Shown in pieces: positions 11,301 to 23,639 of a stretch of 64,000 nt of DNA. The stretch lies in assembly GCF_029633865.1 (NCBI RefSeq), contig NC_079219.1, positions 52,785,121-52,849,120 on the forward strand, in the 5' to 3' direction. A program made the translations under genes and the position numbers. Source of the stretch: Lampris incognitus. Taxonomy: Eukaryota > Chordata > Actinopteri > Lampriformes > Lampridae. Each line of letters begins with the position of its first letter. Within the stretch, counting starts at the first letter, position 1. The notes beneath the pieces are model-generated. The model ran no database searches, had not been told where the DNA came from, and worked only from the letters and a program-made list of their open reading frames with translations.

Positions 11301-14300
11301 GATGTTTGGGTCAAATGCCTTGAACAAACCACACAACCAACGTACGTGCCAGTGTTGTAGTCGAGTCACTAAACCTCGAGTCTGAGTCCTGGACTCGAGT
11401 ACTACAACACTGGTACATGCCCACCACAGTCTTGGTCAAATCAAACAAATTGCCCTCCAAATACCAATATTTGCAAATATGCAAAAAGCAAGAGGTGTGT
11501 GTGTGTGTGTAAGTCTTTCAGGTGCTTTTAGTGTCATAGTTATACTGAAGACCGAGCACCTGTGCGGGTAATGTGGCAGCAAATATGTGACCACTTAAGT
11601 TTCACTACCAATTTTATTCTTACAAAAAGTCATAATTACAATAAGTCTGTGGTATACTAACATCTGTTGCTATATAATAAGTACACAATATCGACTGTTC
11701 CAGCTTAAACATGTGGCTAGTGCATACTTCAGCACACAGTAACAGATATTATACCACAGACATGCTGTAATTATGACTTTGTGTAAGAGTAAAATCAATA
11801 CAGAAACTTTATATGTCAAATGTCGTCATCCACAGTCTGCAGCGCTCTCAGACTTGAACCACAGCCTCGCCACAACTCAATAACAACTACCCCCTACAGT
11901 CACATCACAATGCTCATTTATTCAACATGATTGATTGATAAGCAGCAAAGAATAAACAGAGTGAGCGAAAAAGGATGTAGGCGCACACAAAAATTGTGAG
12001 GGTGTCAAAAGAACTTTAGGGTTAATGAGGCAAGACAGACAGCGGCCTCCAAATGAATGATAGAGCATGCACGGATGGATGGCAGGAGAGGAAGGATCAG
12101 TTCTTGGATTAGCTTTGACTGACTTCACTGAACGCTATAATGGTTGAAATGGCTGAGGATGATTGCAAAGGAAGGAAAAACAAACAGTGCCAGAGGGAGA
12201 GATGTAAAGACATTGAAAGTAACTGGCCTACCTAATACAGGCACTATTGCATAGCATGAGTCCAAAAAGTCTTGTGTTGGGATACCATTGTCGTCATCCA
12301 GCCTTATATCACTAAATCTAAAAAGTGAAACAGATCCAAAAAAGGAGGGTATATATTTAAGACAAGTCTCCCATTTAAACTTTTATTTGTTTAATGAAAC
12401 AAAGCAAAAACAAAACAAAAAAAGGTACACACATCAAAACCAAGCCAGAGAAATGATTCACACAGTCATGCGATTCTGTTGTCAGCAGCAGACATCATCA
12501 GCTACCTGGTTCTGGTTCTGGACAGTCAGTTTTGCCATGTCAACCCTCAATTTCTGTTCATTTATATCAGCAGACTCAAAAATGTACATAGGTTCTTTAT
12601 CTTGTAATTAAATACTGGTTCGGTAAAACAGTGACTACTTCAAGCATTGACACTATAGTTTAAATAATTCACATTTTAGTAATTTGCTTGGTAATACTTT
12701 TCACTGCCTATAAAAAGGATGTGCTTGAAAGAAAGACTGAAAGGGTATCAAAAACATTTTTACAAACCCAATCATCAGATGGAGGCATCTCTGTACATGT
12801 CATGTGATCAAGAGAGAACACACCAATATAAAAACACTCATTATGACATCATCACTCTTTCAAAGCAGTTGAAACCTGTTATTCATTCATCCTGTGCAAA
12901 ACGGCTACTATGAGTGCAAAAACAAACAAGAAGAGCAGATGGGTTTGATTAATCTTATGACATGCAATTGTTGTGAACAGGCTACAAATGGTCACATACA
13001 GTTCAAATGGTTTCTTTCCTTAGTCTAAAAAAATTCAAATTAAATAACTGGGTGGGGAAAAAAAAGGAAAGGATTAGCAGAGAAACATGGAGTGCCTCGG
13101 GGTGAAAGGATATTACATGTAACACTAATTAATTTGGTCTGTCTATCAGGAAGTGTCACAATTGGTCCCTTTTATAAAGTAATTGATGTGTCTTAGAGCC
13201 TTCGACTGTTCTGAAGAATGTTTGCCTACCTGTGACTCATTGTGCTGAAGAATGTTTCCACCTGCTCTGTCTCTTCTGGCTGTGTGGAATCCTGGAAGGT
13301 ACAGTCTTTAAACTCGGACTCGTCCTGGTCAGTAATAGCTTCCTGTTGGTCCTGAGGCTGGAGGTGGCTCACTTCCTGTTTGTTGTGTTCTTGACTTTGG
13401 TCTGCTTTGTGCTTCTGCCCTTCTTCTCTCACTCCTTCATTATCACCATCCTCTCTGGGTTGGTCAACATTTTCAGACTCAGAGGGATTCTGGGTAGCCT
13501 TCTCCGCTTCCTCTGCAGACAATATGCTGTCATCGCCAGCAGTATTGTTGTCTGTGGTGAGGCACACCCATACACACACAAATAGACAGAGTAGGAAATA
13601 CACAAGCACATAAAAAACATTTAGTCAAGCGCTTTATCTTTATACTACAGAAGACAACACTTGCCAATCGCCAATGACAAGTCAAGTCTTTTTAAACAGC
13701 TTGGGTGAGGCATTTTGCAAAGTTGCATTTTGCAGACTCACGACACAATATATAAATTATGGCAATGGATACTTTGAAAAAAGTAACGTGGTGGGACGCA
13801 CACCAGTATTGTTGAGGTGTCGGCCTCAACAGATGAAAAGCCTCAAAAAGCAAAAGAAAGTTGCAGCACAATCTTAATTTAAATGCAATTTATTCAGCCT
13901 ATGTTTCAACATGGGGGGGAAAAAGTGTCCTTCAGGGCATACAATGCCACTGAAATTACACAAGCCTATATTAATCTGTTTGATGTCCTGATTATCTTCA
14001 TCCCAATAGTATATTACCTGCACACAAAAGCATTAAAGCTTAGTCCTCCTTGCAGAGGTAAATACCTTAGTGAAATAATCCCAGGCAAGAGCTCCTTTCA
14101 AAGTTATTATAGCTATTTTTAGGGCTCTCACAGTAACTCCGATTGTATCTCAGTTTTTTTTAACTATGTTAAAACATTTGGGTTACTTAGTGTTTCAGTC
14201 TTCAGCAATCCAAGCAACTGAAAGATACTGCTTTTACTGCTGGCTTAATTGGGCCATTATAGCCAATTAGCACTGTTGTGTTCATGATCAGTCTGACCAT

Positions 14301-16933
14301 TAACTTAATTTTCCATAAAAAATGCTAAATGCTTTATCATATTTGGGTTGATATATACTTGTTAAAGTATGTTAAGAGCATTGATAGGGAAGTATTGTTT
14401 GATTTAAAATAGGCCATAGTGCAGCAACCTGTGTATACTTCCCAGCCCCAGCATTAGCTTGGATAGGGGCTCTTGTTAATTGAGTGAATGCCAAGGGAAA
14501 TGCAATAACGTAGCCCGGCATAAATCCTTGTCCACCCTCTTCAAGGGAATAATCTATCCCCATCAGACCAGATTTAGAATACACAATAGCCATGACCCAT
14601 TTGTGCTGGATGCACCTCAATTGTTGTGGCTTTTCCTTTATGGAACACCACAATGGCTCCAAGTTTGGATAAAACTGTGGAAGTATAATGAAGAGTTGTT
14701 TTGTCTAGAGATGACTGACCTGTTTGGGACAGTTTTGTTCTCTGCATGGGTGTGTCTGGTCTGTCTAGTTCTTCTGGTCCAGAATCTAGGTTATGGTCAT
14801 TGTGTGCTATTGATTCTGCTGAGAATTCACCCGATGCTCTCCACCTAGAATGAATATATTAAGTTCCCGTGTTAATTCTGAAGGGGCAGATAAACAGCGT
14901 CAATGCAGCTTAATGACTTACGTTGGCTATGTTGAATTGAATGAATTTCACATATGTAGACAGAAAAGGTCTGAATAGAAATCAAGGTTAATTTAGTAGA
15001 GCAAAACAAGGAGAATTGCAAGAAACAAAGCAAACAACCTACTTTTCTACAGAGTTCTGATTTGACTGATTGACAGGTTTGATCTGCTAGAGAAAAAAAA
15101 ACATGAGCATAGCATTAGCATTGGATTTATGGAACGATCAAATACTTAACTCCCCTATCTATTTAGAGCGCCATGAGAGAACCATACCTTTTGTGGTTTA
15201 ATAGCTGCTACTGGGGGAGAGCCAGGCGGACTCTGCATTACCATATCTGCACTGAAAGTGTGATTAGCTATCTGCATACACTCCTCCAGAGTCTTCAGGA
15301 AAGTGGTGCATGTAGACCTCACCATATTTCCAGTGTCCATACCTGCCTGAAAAACGCCCACAGGAATGAACATTCTTGAACAGTGGCACATGAGGAAAAC
15401 ATTGTCCTGAATATGCGTCTTCATGTTTGTGTCAAGCGCAGGAGTACAGGTCAGTAGCAATGTAGTTTAGCAGAGTACAATAACCTCTGCTGATATAAAC
15501 ACCTTGGTGTAAACTGTATCTTAAAATGCATTTGCAATTCAGAGCAGCTGTTGCCAGTTGATGAGGAACTGGTCTGTTCACACACGGAGGCAGATTTTGT
15601 TTTGATGCATCTGAAAGTTTCAATGAGGTGCCCTGAATTGCAGATTCACACAAAATAAACCTTCTCTTATTTCAACAGCTCATCTAAACCTTAACTTACC
15701 TCTGGCGAGTCGCTGAGCTCATCACTGTCCTTGATCTTGTTTACTTGTTGGAGGAGAAGGTCACAATACAACCTGAGTTCAGACATCTTAGTTTTCAGTG
15801 CCTCTGTGTTCTCCTGAAGCTCTGTGGTAGCAAAGAACAGGGGAAGCAAAAGACTGACAAGTGTTCAAAACAGCCCAGACGACTTGCTGTAAACAGATTA
15901 AAATTGTATGGGTAAAGGGATGTGTAAAAGTGCAAACCGTGTTAGGGCAGGGAAAAATAAAATAGTCTAGTTACCTTTCTCTCTCTTAGTTCTATTATCT
16001 GTAAGGCAAGCCTTGGCTGTTCCCAGGGCCACCAGCCATTTCTGCCTCTCTGCTGCATTGATGGCTCGAAGGTAAAAGTACTGTTCTCCTGGTATTATCA
16101 GGTCAACTCGTGTGAAGTCAGAGGAATGAACTAAAAAATAGCCATGGACAACAAGTGACATAGAGTAACAGTTTACATATCATCTCAGGCCTTCTAATCC
16201 CTGCGAATAGAATAAAAACAACCCACAATAATTAGAAAAAAACTGCCAACCTTGGATTTCACACACAGAAATTTTAATGCTTCCTTTGCATCCTTTCCAG
16301 GCATCTTCTTGGGAGTCATAATAAGACAGAGTTCCTCCATCAAGAACAAACCAACGTGGCTGCCAACCTAAAAGAGACATCGTCCTGTCAGAAATGACAT
16401 CATTCCCAGACTCGGTGCACTGGTTAAAGTTTTATTCACATCTAAGATTTCATTATATCCTCTGTATTACTTTAGCGGTAGCCGACTATCATAATAACAG
16501 TCCATGATCACTGGTGTTGTCTGTTTTAATAAAATCTGGATTAACGCTAACGGTTGGTTACAACAGTTGCAGTGACGCTAGCTACGAAGTATAAATGCGA
16601 TTAGTGACAGGTGGTGGCAGCTAGTTACCTTAGCTAATGCTAGCTATGAAGGCTGAGTCGGTAGCTGCTGAGGCAAAAGAAGAAGCTGAGAACTCTAGGA
16701 GTAACCTCAAACCGAAATGTTATTCGGAGCCAAGCCCCCGTTCAGTAAACACATTTGAGCCGGCTACTAGCTCGCTACACGGTCTTGGTGTTACGTTATC
16801 AACTCAGGTCAATGCGCCCGAACGGTGCGCTGCTAGCTAACTCCAAACTGCCACACGGAATCGAACACATCCCACATGCTTGGGGCTACTTACCACTAAT
16901 GTAATTTGTCCACTTATACAGTATTCCTTCCAT
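8381..16933 (-). CDS. plekha8: PLEKHA8 (FAPP2): PH- and GLTP-domain glycolipid transfer protein, 13 coding exons
   Basis: FAPP2 binds PI4P and ARF1 at the trans-Golgi through its PH domain and moves glucosylceramide with its GLTP domain. Coding exons, in transcript order: 16894-16933, 16251-16367, 15975-16130, 15700-15821, 15188-15346, 15043-15086, 14720-14844, 13230-13551, 12232-12317, 11006-11064, 10374-10575, 9891-9952, 8381-8578. They sum to 1692 nt, 563 aa plus TGA. The start [14 protein letters not shown] and then [33 protein letters not shown] form the PH domain (first three exons). The middle exons encode an acidic, Ser/Gln-rich linker. The last five carry the GLTP domain, from [17 protein letters not shown] through [26 protein letters not shown] to ESDEVV. 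Human PLEKHA8 is, as I recall, about 519 aa; the extra length is in the linker. The gene shares its promoter region with fkbp14. Confidence 0.95.
8655..9851 (+). mobile_element. Decayed Tc1-like DNA transposon in plekha8 intron 12
   Basis: Terminal inverted repeats CAAAACATTAAAACCAC lie near 8669-8686 and, inverted, near 9812-9830. Both ends are flanked by TA-rich sequence, as expected for Tc1/mariner TA targets. Between them are pieces of a Tc1 transposase on the plus strand: [35 protein letters not shown] (from 8803), [16 protein letters not shown] (about 9268-9315) and [21 protein letters not shown] (about 9470-9530). The reading frame is interrupted several times, so the copy is dead. It lies between plekha8 exons 12 and 13, antisense to the gene. 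Confidence 0.88.
11350..11412. mobile_element. Minimal 63-bp hAT-type MITE
   Basis: Begins CAGTGTTGTAGT and ends ACTACAACACTG. It is flanked by GTACGTGC (11342-11349) and GTACATGC (11413-11420), an 8-bp duplication with one mismatch. An 8-bp target duplication and CAGTG ends point to the hAT superfamily. Its two halves match the two ends of the 482-bp element at 52726-53207. It lies in the plekha8 intron after exon 9. Confidence 0.8.
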
Positions 16934-17396
16934 TGTTTAGTTGTGTTCTTTCTAGGGTCATTACTTGTTTTTCATGGCGAGACGCGACGCACAGCGGGCG
17001 GCTGTGACTCCATTTGGAGCAACGTCGGCCAGCTCGCGATCCAACTACGACTAAAAAAAAGTGACTAAAGGATTCGTGAATCGGACGGTCCTCCCGTCCA
17101 CGTCAGAAGGATTTCGGGGCTGTCTGCACGTCACTGGCGTTGTCTGACGCCTTGGCACACCAATGAACAGTGGCCCTTTAGAAAGTGGGCGGGGCTTTGT
17201 AAAGCGTTTACGCCAATCGCCGACGGAGGCTGTCCAATGGCGGAAGAGCGGTTACGTTTGTTGCAAGTCGTTGAAGTTGGTTGCCACGTAGTTTTGGCAT
17301 TTTTGCAAGTAGTGTAAAACCTCGCCGGGCTCCTGTGTCTGGCCATGGTGAGCCGTCATCTGCTGTCTTTGTAGAAAGTTAGCCGTCTTAAGGAAC
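16934..17396. promoter_or_regulatory. Bidirectional promoter region between plekha8 and fkbp14
   Basis: The start codons of the two divergent genes are 463 bp apart. The interval is CpG-bearing. It has a GC box (GGGCGGGG, about 17188-17195), three CCAAT boxes (about 17159, 17212 and 17233) and two TGACGTG motifs on the minus strand (17098-17105, exact TGACGTGG, and about 17127-17133). TGACGTGG is the core of the UPR element bound by XBP1/ATF6-type factors, which would suit an ER folding enzyme such as FKBP14. Function is inferred from motifs only. Confidence 0.65.
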
Positions 17397-19226
17397 ATGG
17401 TGCTTCTTTGTCTATGTTCGATATTTTTCTCTCTCGTTGTCTCTGTAAGTGGAGGCAAACTGCCCGAGCCAGAGGTGAAAACCGAGGTTTTGCATAGGCC
17501 CCTTATTTGTAATAGAAAGTCCAAATATGGAGACATGCTTCTGGTTCATTTCGAGGGATTTCTGCAGAGCAATGGCACCATGTTTCACTCCAGGTAACTG
17601 AAAGTAGACGAGCTAACGTGCCTTGCATGCTGCTACATTTGTTAACTTTTATCCTCAAAAGGATTTTTTTTAAACATGATCATTGCTTGTTTTAGCTGTT
17701 AATACTAGCTGCTTTTCTGGGTTACATCATATTTTAGATTGACCTTGTCTTAATCGTAAACTATTTTCCAATCATATTGTGTAGTTTGAATGCTTATACC
17801 AGCCTCCCCCTTGCTGGTCCACCCCATTGTCCACTCCAGTCCCAATACATAATGTAACACCACGAAAGTCGACGTGTTACCCATAGGCCTCTTCTCCTCA
17901 TGAGACGAGTTACATGACAGTGAATGGACCTTTACTTTGCGTCTTCTGTTCATTATCTATGCCTGTTTAATCCAGGGGACAGGAATTTATTACACCAGGC
18001 ATTGGGCAGAAGGTAGCGAGGTACCCTGGACGGGTCCCTAAGCCATTACAGAACCCACACACACCATATACACCTGTGGGCAATTTAAAGACTCCAATTC
18101 ACTTAATGTGCATGTGTTTGGACTGTGGGAGGAAACCCATGCAAACATGGCATGAACGTGCAAACTCCACAAGGATGAGCTTGAACCCAGGGCCCTCTTG
18201 CTGAGAGGTGATGGTGCTAACCACTAGGCCCAGCTGCCCTACTTTGTTTTTCTGCTGCTAAATCTCTTAGTTAAAAGTTGTAAGTGTTCACCAGACGTTT
18301 TTTTTCCTTGAAGAACTCTGTGATGGATCTCTGTGACTTTTGGCAGCCGCCAACATGGGGATAAAAACCCAGTATGGTTTACTCTTGGTACCCGGGAGGT
18401 GCTCATTGGTTGGGACAAAGGCCTTCAGGACATGTGCGTGGGAGAACGGAGGAAACTGACCATTCCCCCGGCTTTGGCATACGGGAGGGAGGGAAAAGGT
18501 AACATTTGAGAATTATCAATTGGTTTTCATCCCTTAACTAATGAATTTTCATTGATAATTGTTTAGTTCCTTGATATAAATGCCATTATAGGAGCTCAAT
18601 GAGGAGGCGTTACATTCCTTATTGCATTAAATTCAGCTCCCCTGCTGTATTCTTTGATGGCTTGCTCATGCCTCTCAAATGACTGTTTTGTTTGTTGACA
18701 GGCAAAATACCACCGAGCAGCACTCTGATTTTTGACATTGAGCTCATTGAGATCCAAAGCGGTCCCAGGTCTCACGATTCCTTCAGGAAGATGGATCTTA
18801 ATGATGACTGGAAGCTCTCCAAAGTAGAGGTGTGAAACTGTGCGATATGCGAAGCATTTCAAACTGCTGTTTGCACAGTTTGTTTCTAGCACTAGCTGAA
18901 TACTCAGTCAAATTGATAATGGTGATAGTAATTGGAGTAGTCTTAATTATAATACCATTGTAATTTTAATTCCTAGTTGCAGGGACAGTGATTATAATAG
19001 CAGTGGTGGTATTTTGAACACACAACACTAATGACAATATCGCCTTATTATTCTGTCTGCACCATAGGTGAAAGAGTACCTGAGGAAAGAGTTTGAGAAA
19101 CACGGATATCATGCCAACGACTCGCACCATGAAGTGATGGTAGAAGACATCTTCATAAAGGAAGATGAAGACAACGACGGCTTCATTTCTGCCAGGGAGT
19201 TCACTTTGAAACATGATGAACTGTGA
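17397..19226 (+). CDS. fkbp14: FKBP14 (FKBP22): ER peptidyl-prolyl isomerase, four exons
   Basis: ER-lumenal prolyl isomerase that helps fold collagens. Exons 17397-17593, 18347-18498, 18702-18829 and 19068-19226 total 636 nt and encode 211 aa, the length I recall for human FKBP14. Residues 1 to about 19 form a signal peptide (MVLLCLCSIFFSLVVSVSG). The FKBP domain follows, with GDMLLVHFEGFLQSNGTMFHS, WFTLGTREVLIGWDKGLQDMCVGERRKLTIPPALAYG and STLIFDIELIEI. Next comes an EF-hand region; the C-terminal loop is DEDNDGFISARE. The protein ends HDEL, an ER-retrieval signal. The first ATG is taken because it starts the signal peptide. The neighbour plekha8 is divergent. Confidence 0.97.
18000..18245 (-). 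repeat. Decayed SINE-B-like repeat in fkbp14 intron 1
   Basis: Shares the body of SINE-B read backwards: the GGACTGTGGGAGGAAACCCATG and GCAAACTCCACA motifs, and an end near 18225 with TGGTGCTAACCACTAGGCC. It is more diverged than the other SINE-B copies, so probably older. Confidence 0.55.
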
Positions 19227-19311
19227 AGGCCAGGGCTCGCCCCGGCGTTTCAAAGTGCCAGGAGTGTTTACATAGCTATTCAGTCATGTCTACTCTATGT
19301 GGAAGATAGCT

Positions 19312-19317
19312 AATAAA
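19312..19317 (+). terminator. Candidate polyadenylation signal of fkbp14
   Basis: AATAAA 86 bp after the fkbp14 stop. A second AATAAA lies at 19633-19638. Either could be used. Confidence 0.6.
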
Positions 19318-19639
19318 ATCTTTCCCTGTTGAGGTCTTGGTGCTCCTCAGAATGCAGCACAATTAAATAAATATTTAAATTCAGGGGGGGTTTTTTGTTC
19401 ATTATCTAATCACTTTAAGTCTTTCAAAGACTATTTATCACACTGCGAGCAATTCAATCTACTGCAAATCAGATCCACAACAATATCCATCTGTTGTATT
19501 CCTTTTGTTGACTGATTTCTACTACAGTTTATGGAAATTCTAAAAACAATCTACAGTATTAAGTCATTTTTCTACATTCTACATGCACTGATTATTTTAC
19601 GTAATGTCTTTTTACAGTGTATCCTCAAGTGAAATAAAA

Positions 19640-20675
19640 CACTTTTAAATTAACATTTGGAGTTTTAGTTGATGCTTTTACAGACGAGTGTAATTCTAGA
19701 CGTACCACTAGAGGGCGCACCAATCCCTGTCTTGTAGCCTAGTCTTTAGTTTTGCAATTAACTCATCCTTTTATTATGTGGATGTCATTTTATTGGCAAG
19801 ACGACATCATCTAAATGAGCTTACATGCAGTTTGGGAAAAGTAATGAGGATGTATGAACGCATGAGTTCGAGCAATGTTCTTTAAGGTTTTACTCATCGA
19901 TGACTGATATAATGTATCAAAGTCTGCCCCTTATCGAATTCAACTGAATTTCTTTCCACCTCATGTTATATGCTACATTCATTCACACTTACAGAAAGAA
20001 ACCCTCCATCCTCATGTCCTCCCGGTAGCACGATATGTGGAGAAGAATTTTTTCAATGACTGGTGTCTCAAATTATAGTGATCTTAAGGTTTGGCAAGAC
20101 GGTGAAGAGCGAGCAAGAAACGGGAAAGCCAAGAAACCTGTCAGCCGGTTATAGTCAACGATATTATTTTCTCCTCCGCTGACAGGCAAATGTACTTTTG
20201 TGGCTTGAAAAGGATAATTTTATGGTAGGTTTATTGCAGTATTTAATCTTTTACTTGCATTCTGAGTCCACAAAGATGACCTCCTACCAGTTTGCAGCGG
20301 AGACATCACAGAAAGGCCTTGTTTTCTGCGTTCGAGTCTGGGGAAATAATTGTGCGTGTTCACAGATCTTAAACAGGCTGAATAGTGATCATGTGACAGC
20401 ATACAGAGCTAAACTCAGACGCAGTTTGTGGGTGGAGTGTTGGCATTATGTAATGGGTAATTATGTGTAATTATGCTGTGTTGCTGGCCTTCAGACACAT
20501 CACCAGGGAAGGAAGGTTTTTGGGTTGTTTTTTTATACATCCAAAAGCACAGTGTACATCCTTAAATTTTCTTGCCAGACAAAATAAAAGACTGTCAGTC
20601 TGTCCTCTTATTGAACTGTGCCATGCAGTGGTGGTTTATATTGTATTTTTATATTGTATTTTGATTACCCTCAGT
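19640..20675. other. Intergenic DNA downstream of fkbp14
   Basis: No gene or repeat recognised. Short reading frames here show no domain or splice pattern that I can support. Confidence 0.35.
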
Positions 20676-20687
20676 ATATTAGCTGCT

Positions 20688-21067
20688 GGGTGGCACGGTG
20701 GTGCAGCAGTTAGCACGGTCGCCTCACAGCAAGAAGGTCCTGGGTTCGAGCCCCGGGGTAGTCCAACCTTGGTGGGTCATCCCAGGTCATCCTCTGTGTG
20801 GAGTTTGCATGTTCTCCCCGTGTCTGCGGTGGGTTTCCTCCGGGGGCTCCGGTTTCCTCCCACAGTCCAAAGGCATGTAGGTCAGATGAATCGGCCGTAC
20901 TAAATTGTCCCTAGGTATGAATGTGTGTGTGTGTGTGTGGGCCCTGTGATGGACTGGCGGCCTGTCCAGGGTGTCTCCCCACCTGCTGCCCAGTGACTGC
21001 TGGGATAGGCTCCGGCATCCCCGCCACCCTGAGAGCAGGATAAGCGGTTCAGATAGTGGATGGATGG
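20688..21067 (+). repeat. tRNA-headed SINE-B, copy B1, full length
   Basis: Begins GGTGGCACGGTGGTGCAGCA, has the B-box GGTTCGAGCCCC, a conserved body (GTCCAGGGTGTCTCCCCACC) and a tail ending in TGGATGGAT repeats. It is flanked by the 12-bp duplication ATATTAGCTGCT at 20676-20687 and 21068-21079, which fixes both ends. Confidence 0.88.
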
Positions 21068-21079
21068 ATATTAGCTGCT

Positions 21080-22140
21080 ACAGAATGCTGACATGTTTCA
21101 TTTCAACTTAAATCACTTGAACTTGTGTGTATGTGGCAAACTAAATATGAAAATAAATGCTCTGTGTCCCAAAATACAGTGTGTGCATGTGCTCATGCAA
21201 AAGCACATCTGATTCATATTTTATCCATTTGACATCAGAATAGAATTCAAATTTGCATCAGTGCAGTGCTCTCTCATAAGCTAAAAAAACCTATTTCTAC
21301 TGATCTTTCTGGTTGCCACTTGAGGCTCCCATTGACTTGCACTAAATTCAATTTTTGCCGCCATGATTATGCTTAAAAAATGGTATTTTCCGAGTCAAAA
21401 TGTTAAAAATAAATCAGGGTTACAGCGACGGGTATAAAATGGCCACGAGGCATCAACTACTCATCTTTAAACCGGCAACACAGAACAGCCTTAGTTCATC
21501 AGCAGATGGCTGCAGGGTACTGCCTGCTATGAAGCGGTGCGTGTCAAGGCAACCTTTCCCTCTGAAAGGTCATTGTTATCTGGGATAGCTGCCCTTACCC
21601 TCCTCTCCTCCTCGAGAGGACTAGCTCGAAGAATTTTAGGATTTCTTCCGCATGTTTTCTGATCGAATCTCGTTTCAGGATTTAGCTCTTCACAGGTTTC
21701 CACGGTTGCATCAGTTTGCCTTGACACCAGGATGTCCCAGAATGCAGCAGGGGTAGAAATCAGAGGCATTTCTGCATTGTTTCCTTTGTCTGCTGAGCTT
21801 TGGACAGTTTTTTTGTTTTGTGTTTTTTTCGCCACAAGGCCGAGGGATGCCACCAAAGGGACTTGGCCGCCATTTGGGTGCTTCTGATTAAACTAACTGT
21901 GAAGTCAGTGTAAGACAGGTACAGTGATAAATGAATGCAATTAAAAAAAAAAAAGAAAAAAAAAGACTGCAGAGCTACACCACCCTTCCTCAGAAGAATC
22001 AAAGGCTTGAAGTGTAACGAGTGTTGTAAACAGCATGACCAAATGGCACCGAATCACTGCCAACCCTGTAATTATAGAAGAAGTATTCTGGGTTTAGACT
22101 CAAATAGGTCACAGGACAAGGCACCAACATAGATCCGTGC
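21080..22140. other. Intergenic DNA
   Basis: No coding region is supported. An A-run with interspersed G lies at 21942-21965. The short frames here do not resemble a family I know. Confidence 0.3.
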
Positions 22141-22149
22141 TGTTTGTTG

Positions 22150-23600
22150 TTGTTTTTTTTTAAACATATTTATTGGATTTTGCATTTTACAAATCACGGA
22201 ATCAAAATATGAAATAAATCCAGTATTATCCCCATCCCTCCCCTGCTCCCTAACATGTCTCCAACCCCACCCCACCCCCACCCCCACAACATCCTCCGAA
22301 ATGACATCAAGTACAAATAAATATACGACAGATATACAACGACCTCATTTACATAAACACAGTCAAGGGGGGAAAAAAACCCACTCATTTTTTCTTTTTA
22401 AACTAATTCTTAATTAGACTGCTACAGTTCTGCTCCAACCAAGAAACCATTAGGTTATGAACTATCCCAGTCTGTTGTTTGGGTGAGGTTATCATAGGAG
22501 GTAAGAAAAGGCCTCCAGACTCTTTCAAATTTATTTGCATTCCCCTTCAATGCAAATTTTGATATTTTTTTTTAGGCTTCAGGTAAAACATGATCTCTTT
22601 AAGCCATCTGGTAAGGGATGGTGGCACCGCTCTCCTCCAGTTGAGGAGGATGAGACGTCGAGCTAACAGAGTAGTATAGGCAACCATTTCTGTCGACCAT
22701 GCTGCATCTCTGGCCTCAGTCCAAACAGGGCAATAATGGACTGAGGTACACTTGCCATATTATACATGTCACTAAGGAGTTCAAAGACCTTTTCCCAAAA
22801 AGTCTGAAGGCTTGAGCATGACCATGGTAGTCTTACATCGCTGACAGGTGGGATGAATGTTTGGGGATATCCTTGCCAGTTTCCCCTTAGTGAGATGGAG
22901 ACGGTGAACTATCTTGAATTGTATTAGACCATGTGTAGCACAAGGAGACTAGGTTGAGAACTGAGGTCCACCGGTCCTCTGCAAAAGACAAGCCTAGGTC
23001 TCGTTCCCATATTGTCCTTAGGTTGTTTAGATAGTGGGTTAATAGTGTTAGTTACACCACATATCCAGGAGGTGGCACCTTTGAGACTAGTATCAAATCC
23101 TAAATAGAGCGTGTAAGAGGGTGCTTGGAGGTTGCTCCGGGAAAGGGTGTAGCCTTTTTGTACAAGGTGCCTAACCTGAAGGCACCGAAAAAAATGGGAG
23201 CGTGGCACGGCATACTTTTCCGACAACGGTTCAAATTTATATGTAGATCTTTAACAACTCTAATGCCATTCCCCTGCCAGGCCTGACACAGAGGGGGGGA
23301 AAAGATGACTCGCAAAAATAGCAGCCCAAGGGTGAAGCGTTTTGCATCCCAAAATGTTTGCGAAACTGTACCCAGATCTTTAACGTATGGGTGACTACAG
23401 GATTTTCAAGAGCCAGTAGTAGGTGGTAAAAGGGGCCCGAGATCAAGGACGGGAGTTTCAACTTAAAAGATTCAAATTTCACCCAAAACTGGAGCTTCTG
23501 CACCATCCCTGACCCACATTACAAGGTTTTTGATATTGCTAGCCCAATAATGGTGAAGCAAGTGAGGCATGGCCATACCCCCAAACTTTTCCAGCCTTTG
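22150..23600 (-). mobile_element. L1-like LINE, 5'-truncated and decayed
   Basis: Minus-strand remnants of the C-terminal part of an L1-type ORF2: NPVVTHTLKIWVQFRKHFG (about 23340-23400) and then IQFKIVHRLHLTKGKLARISPNIHPTCQRC (about 22830-22920), which matches the Cys-rich tail of fish L1 polymerases as I recall them. The 3' end at low coordinates has AATAAATATG followed by an A-run (T-run 22143-22160), as expected for a retroposed 3' end. The frame is broken more than once. The 5' half is missing. Confidence 0.75.
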
Positions 23601-23639
23601 TAGAAATGACTGACGGATACGTGGGGTTTTGCCGTCCGT

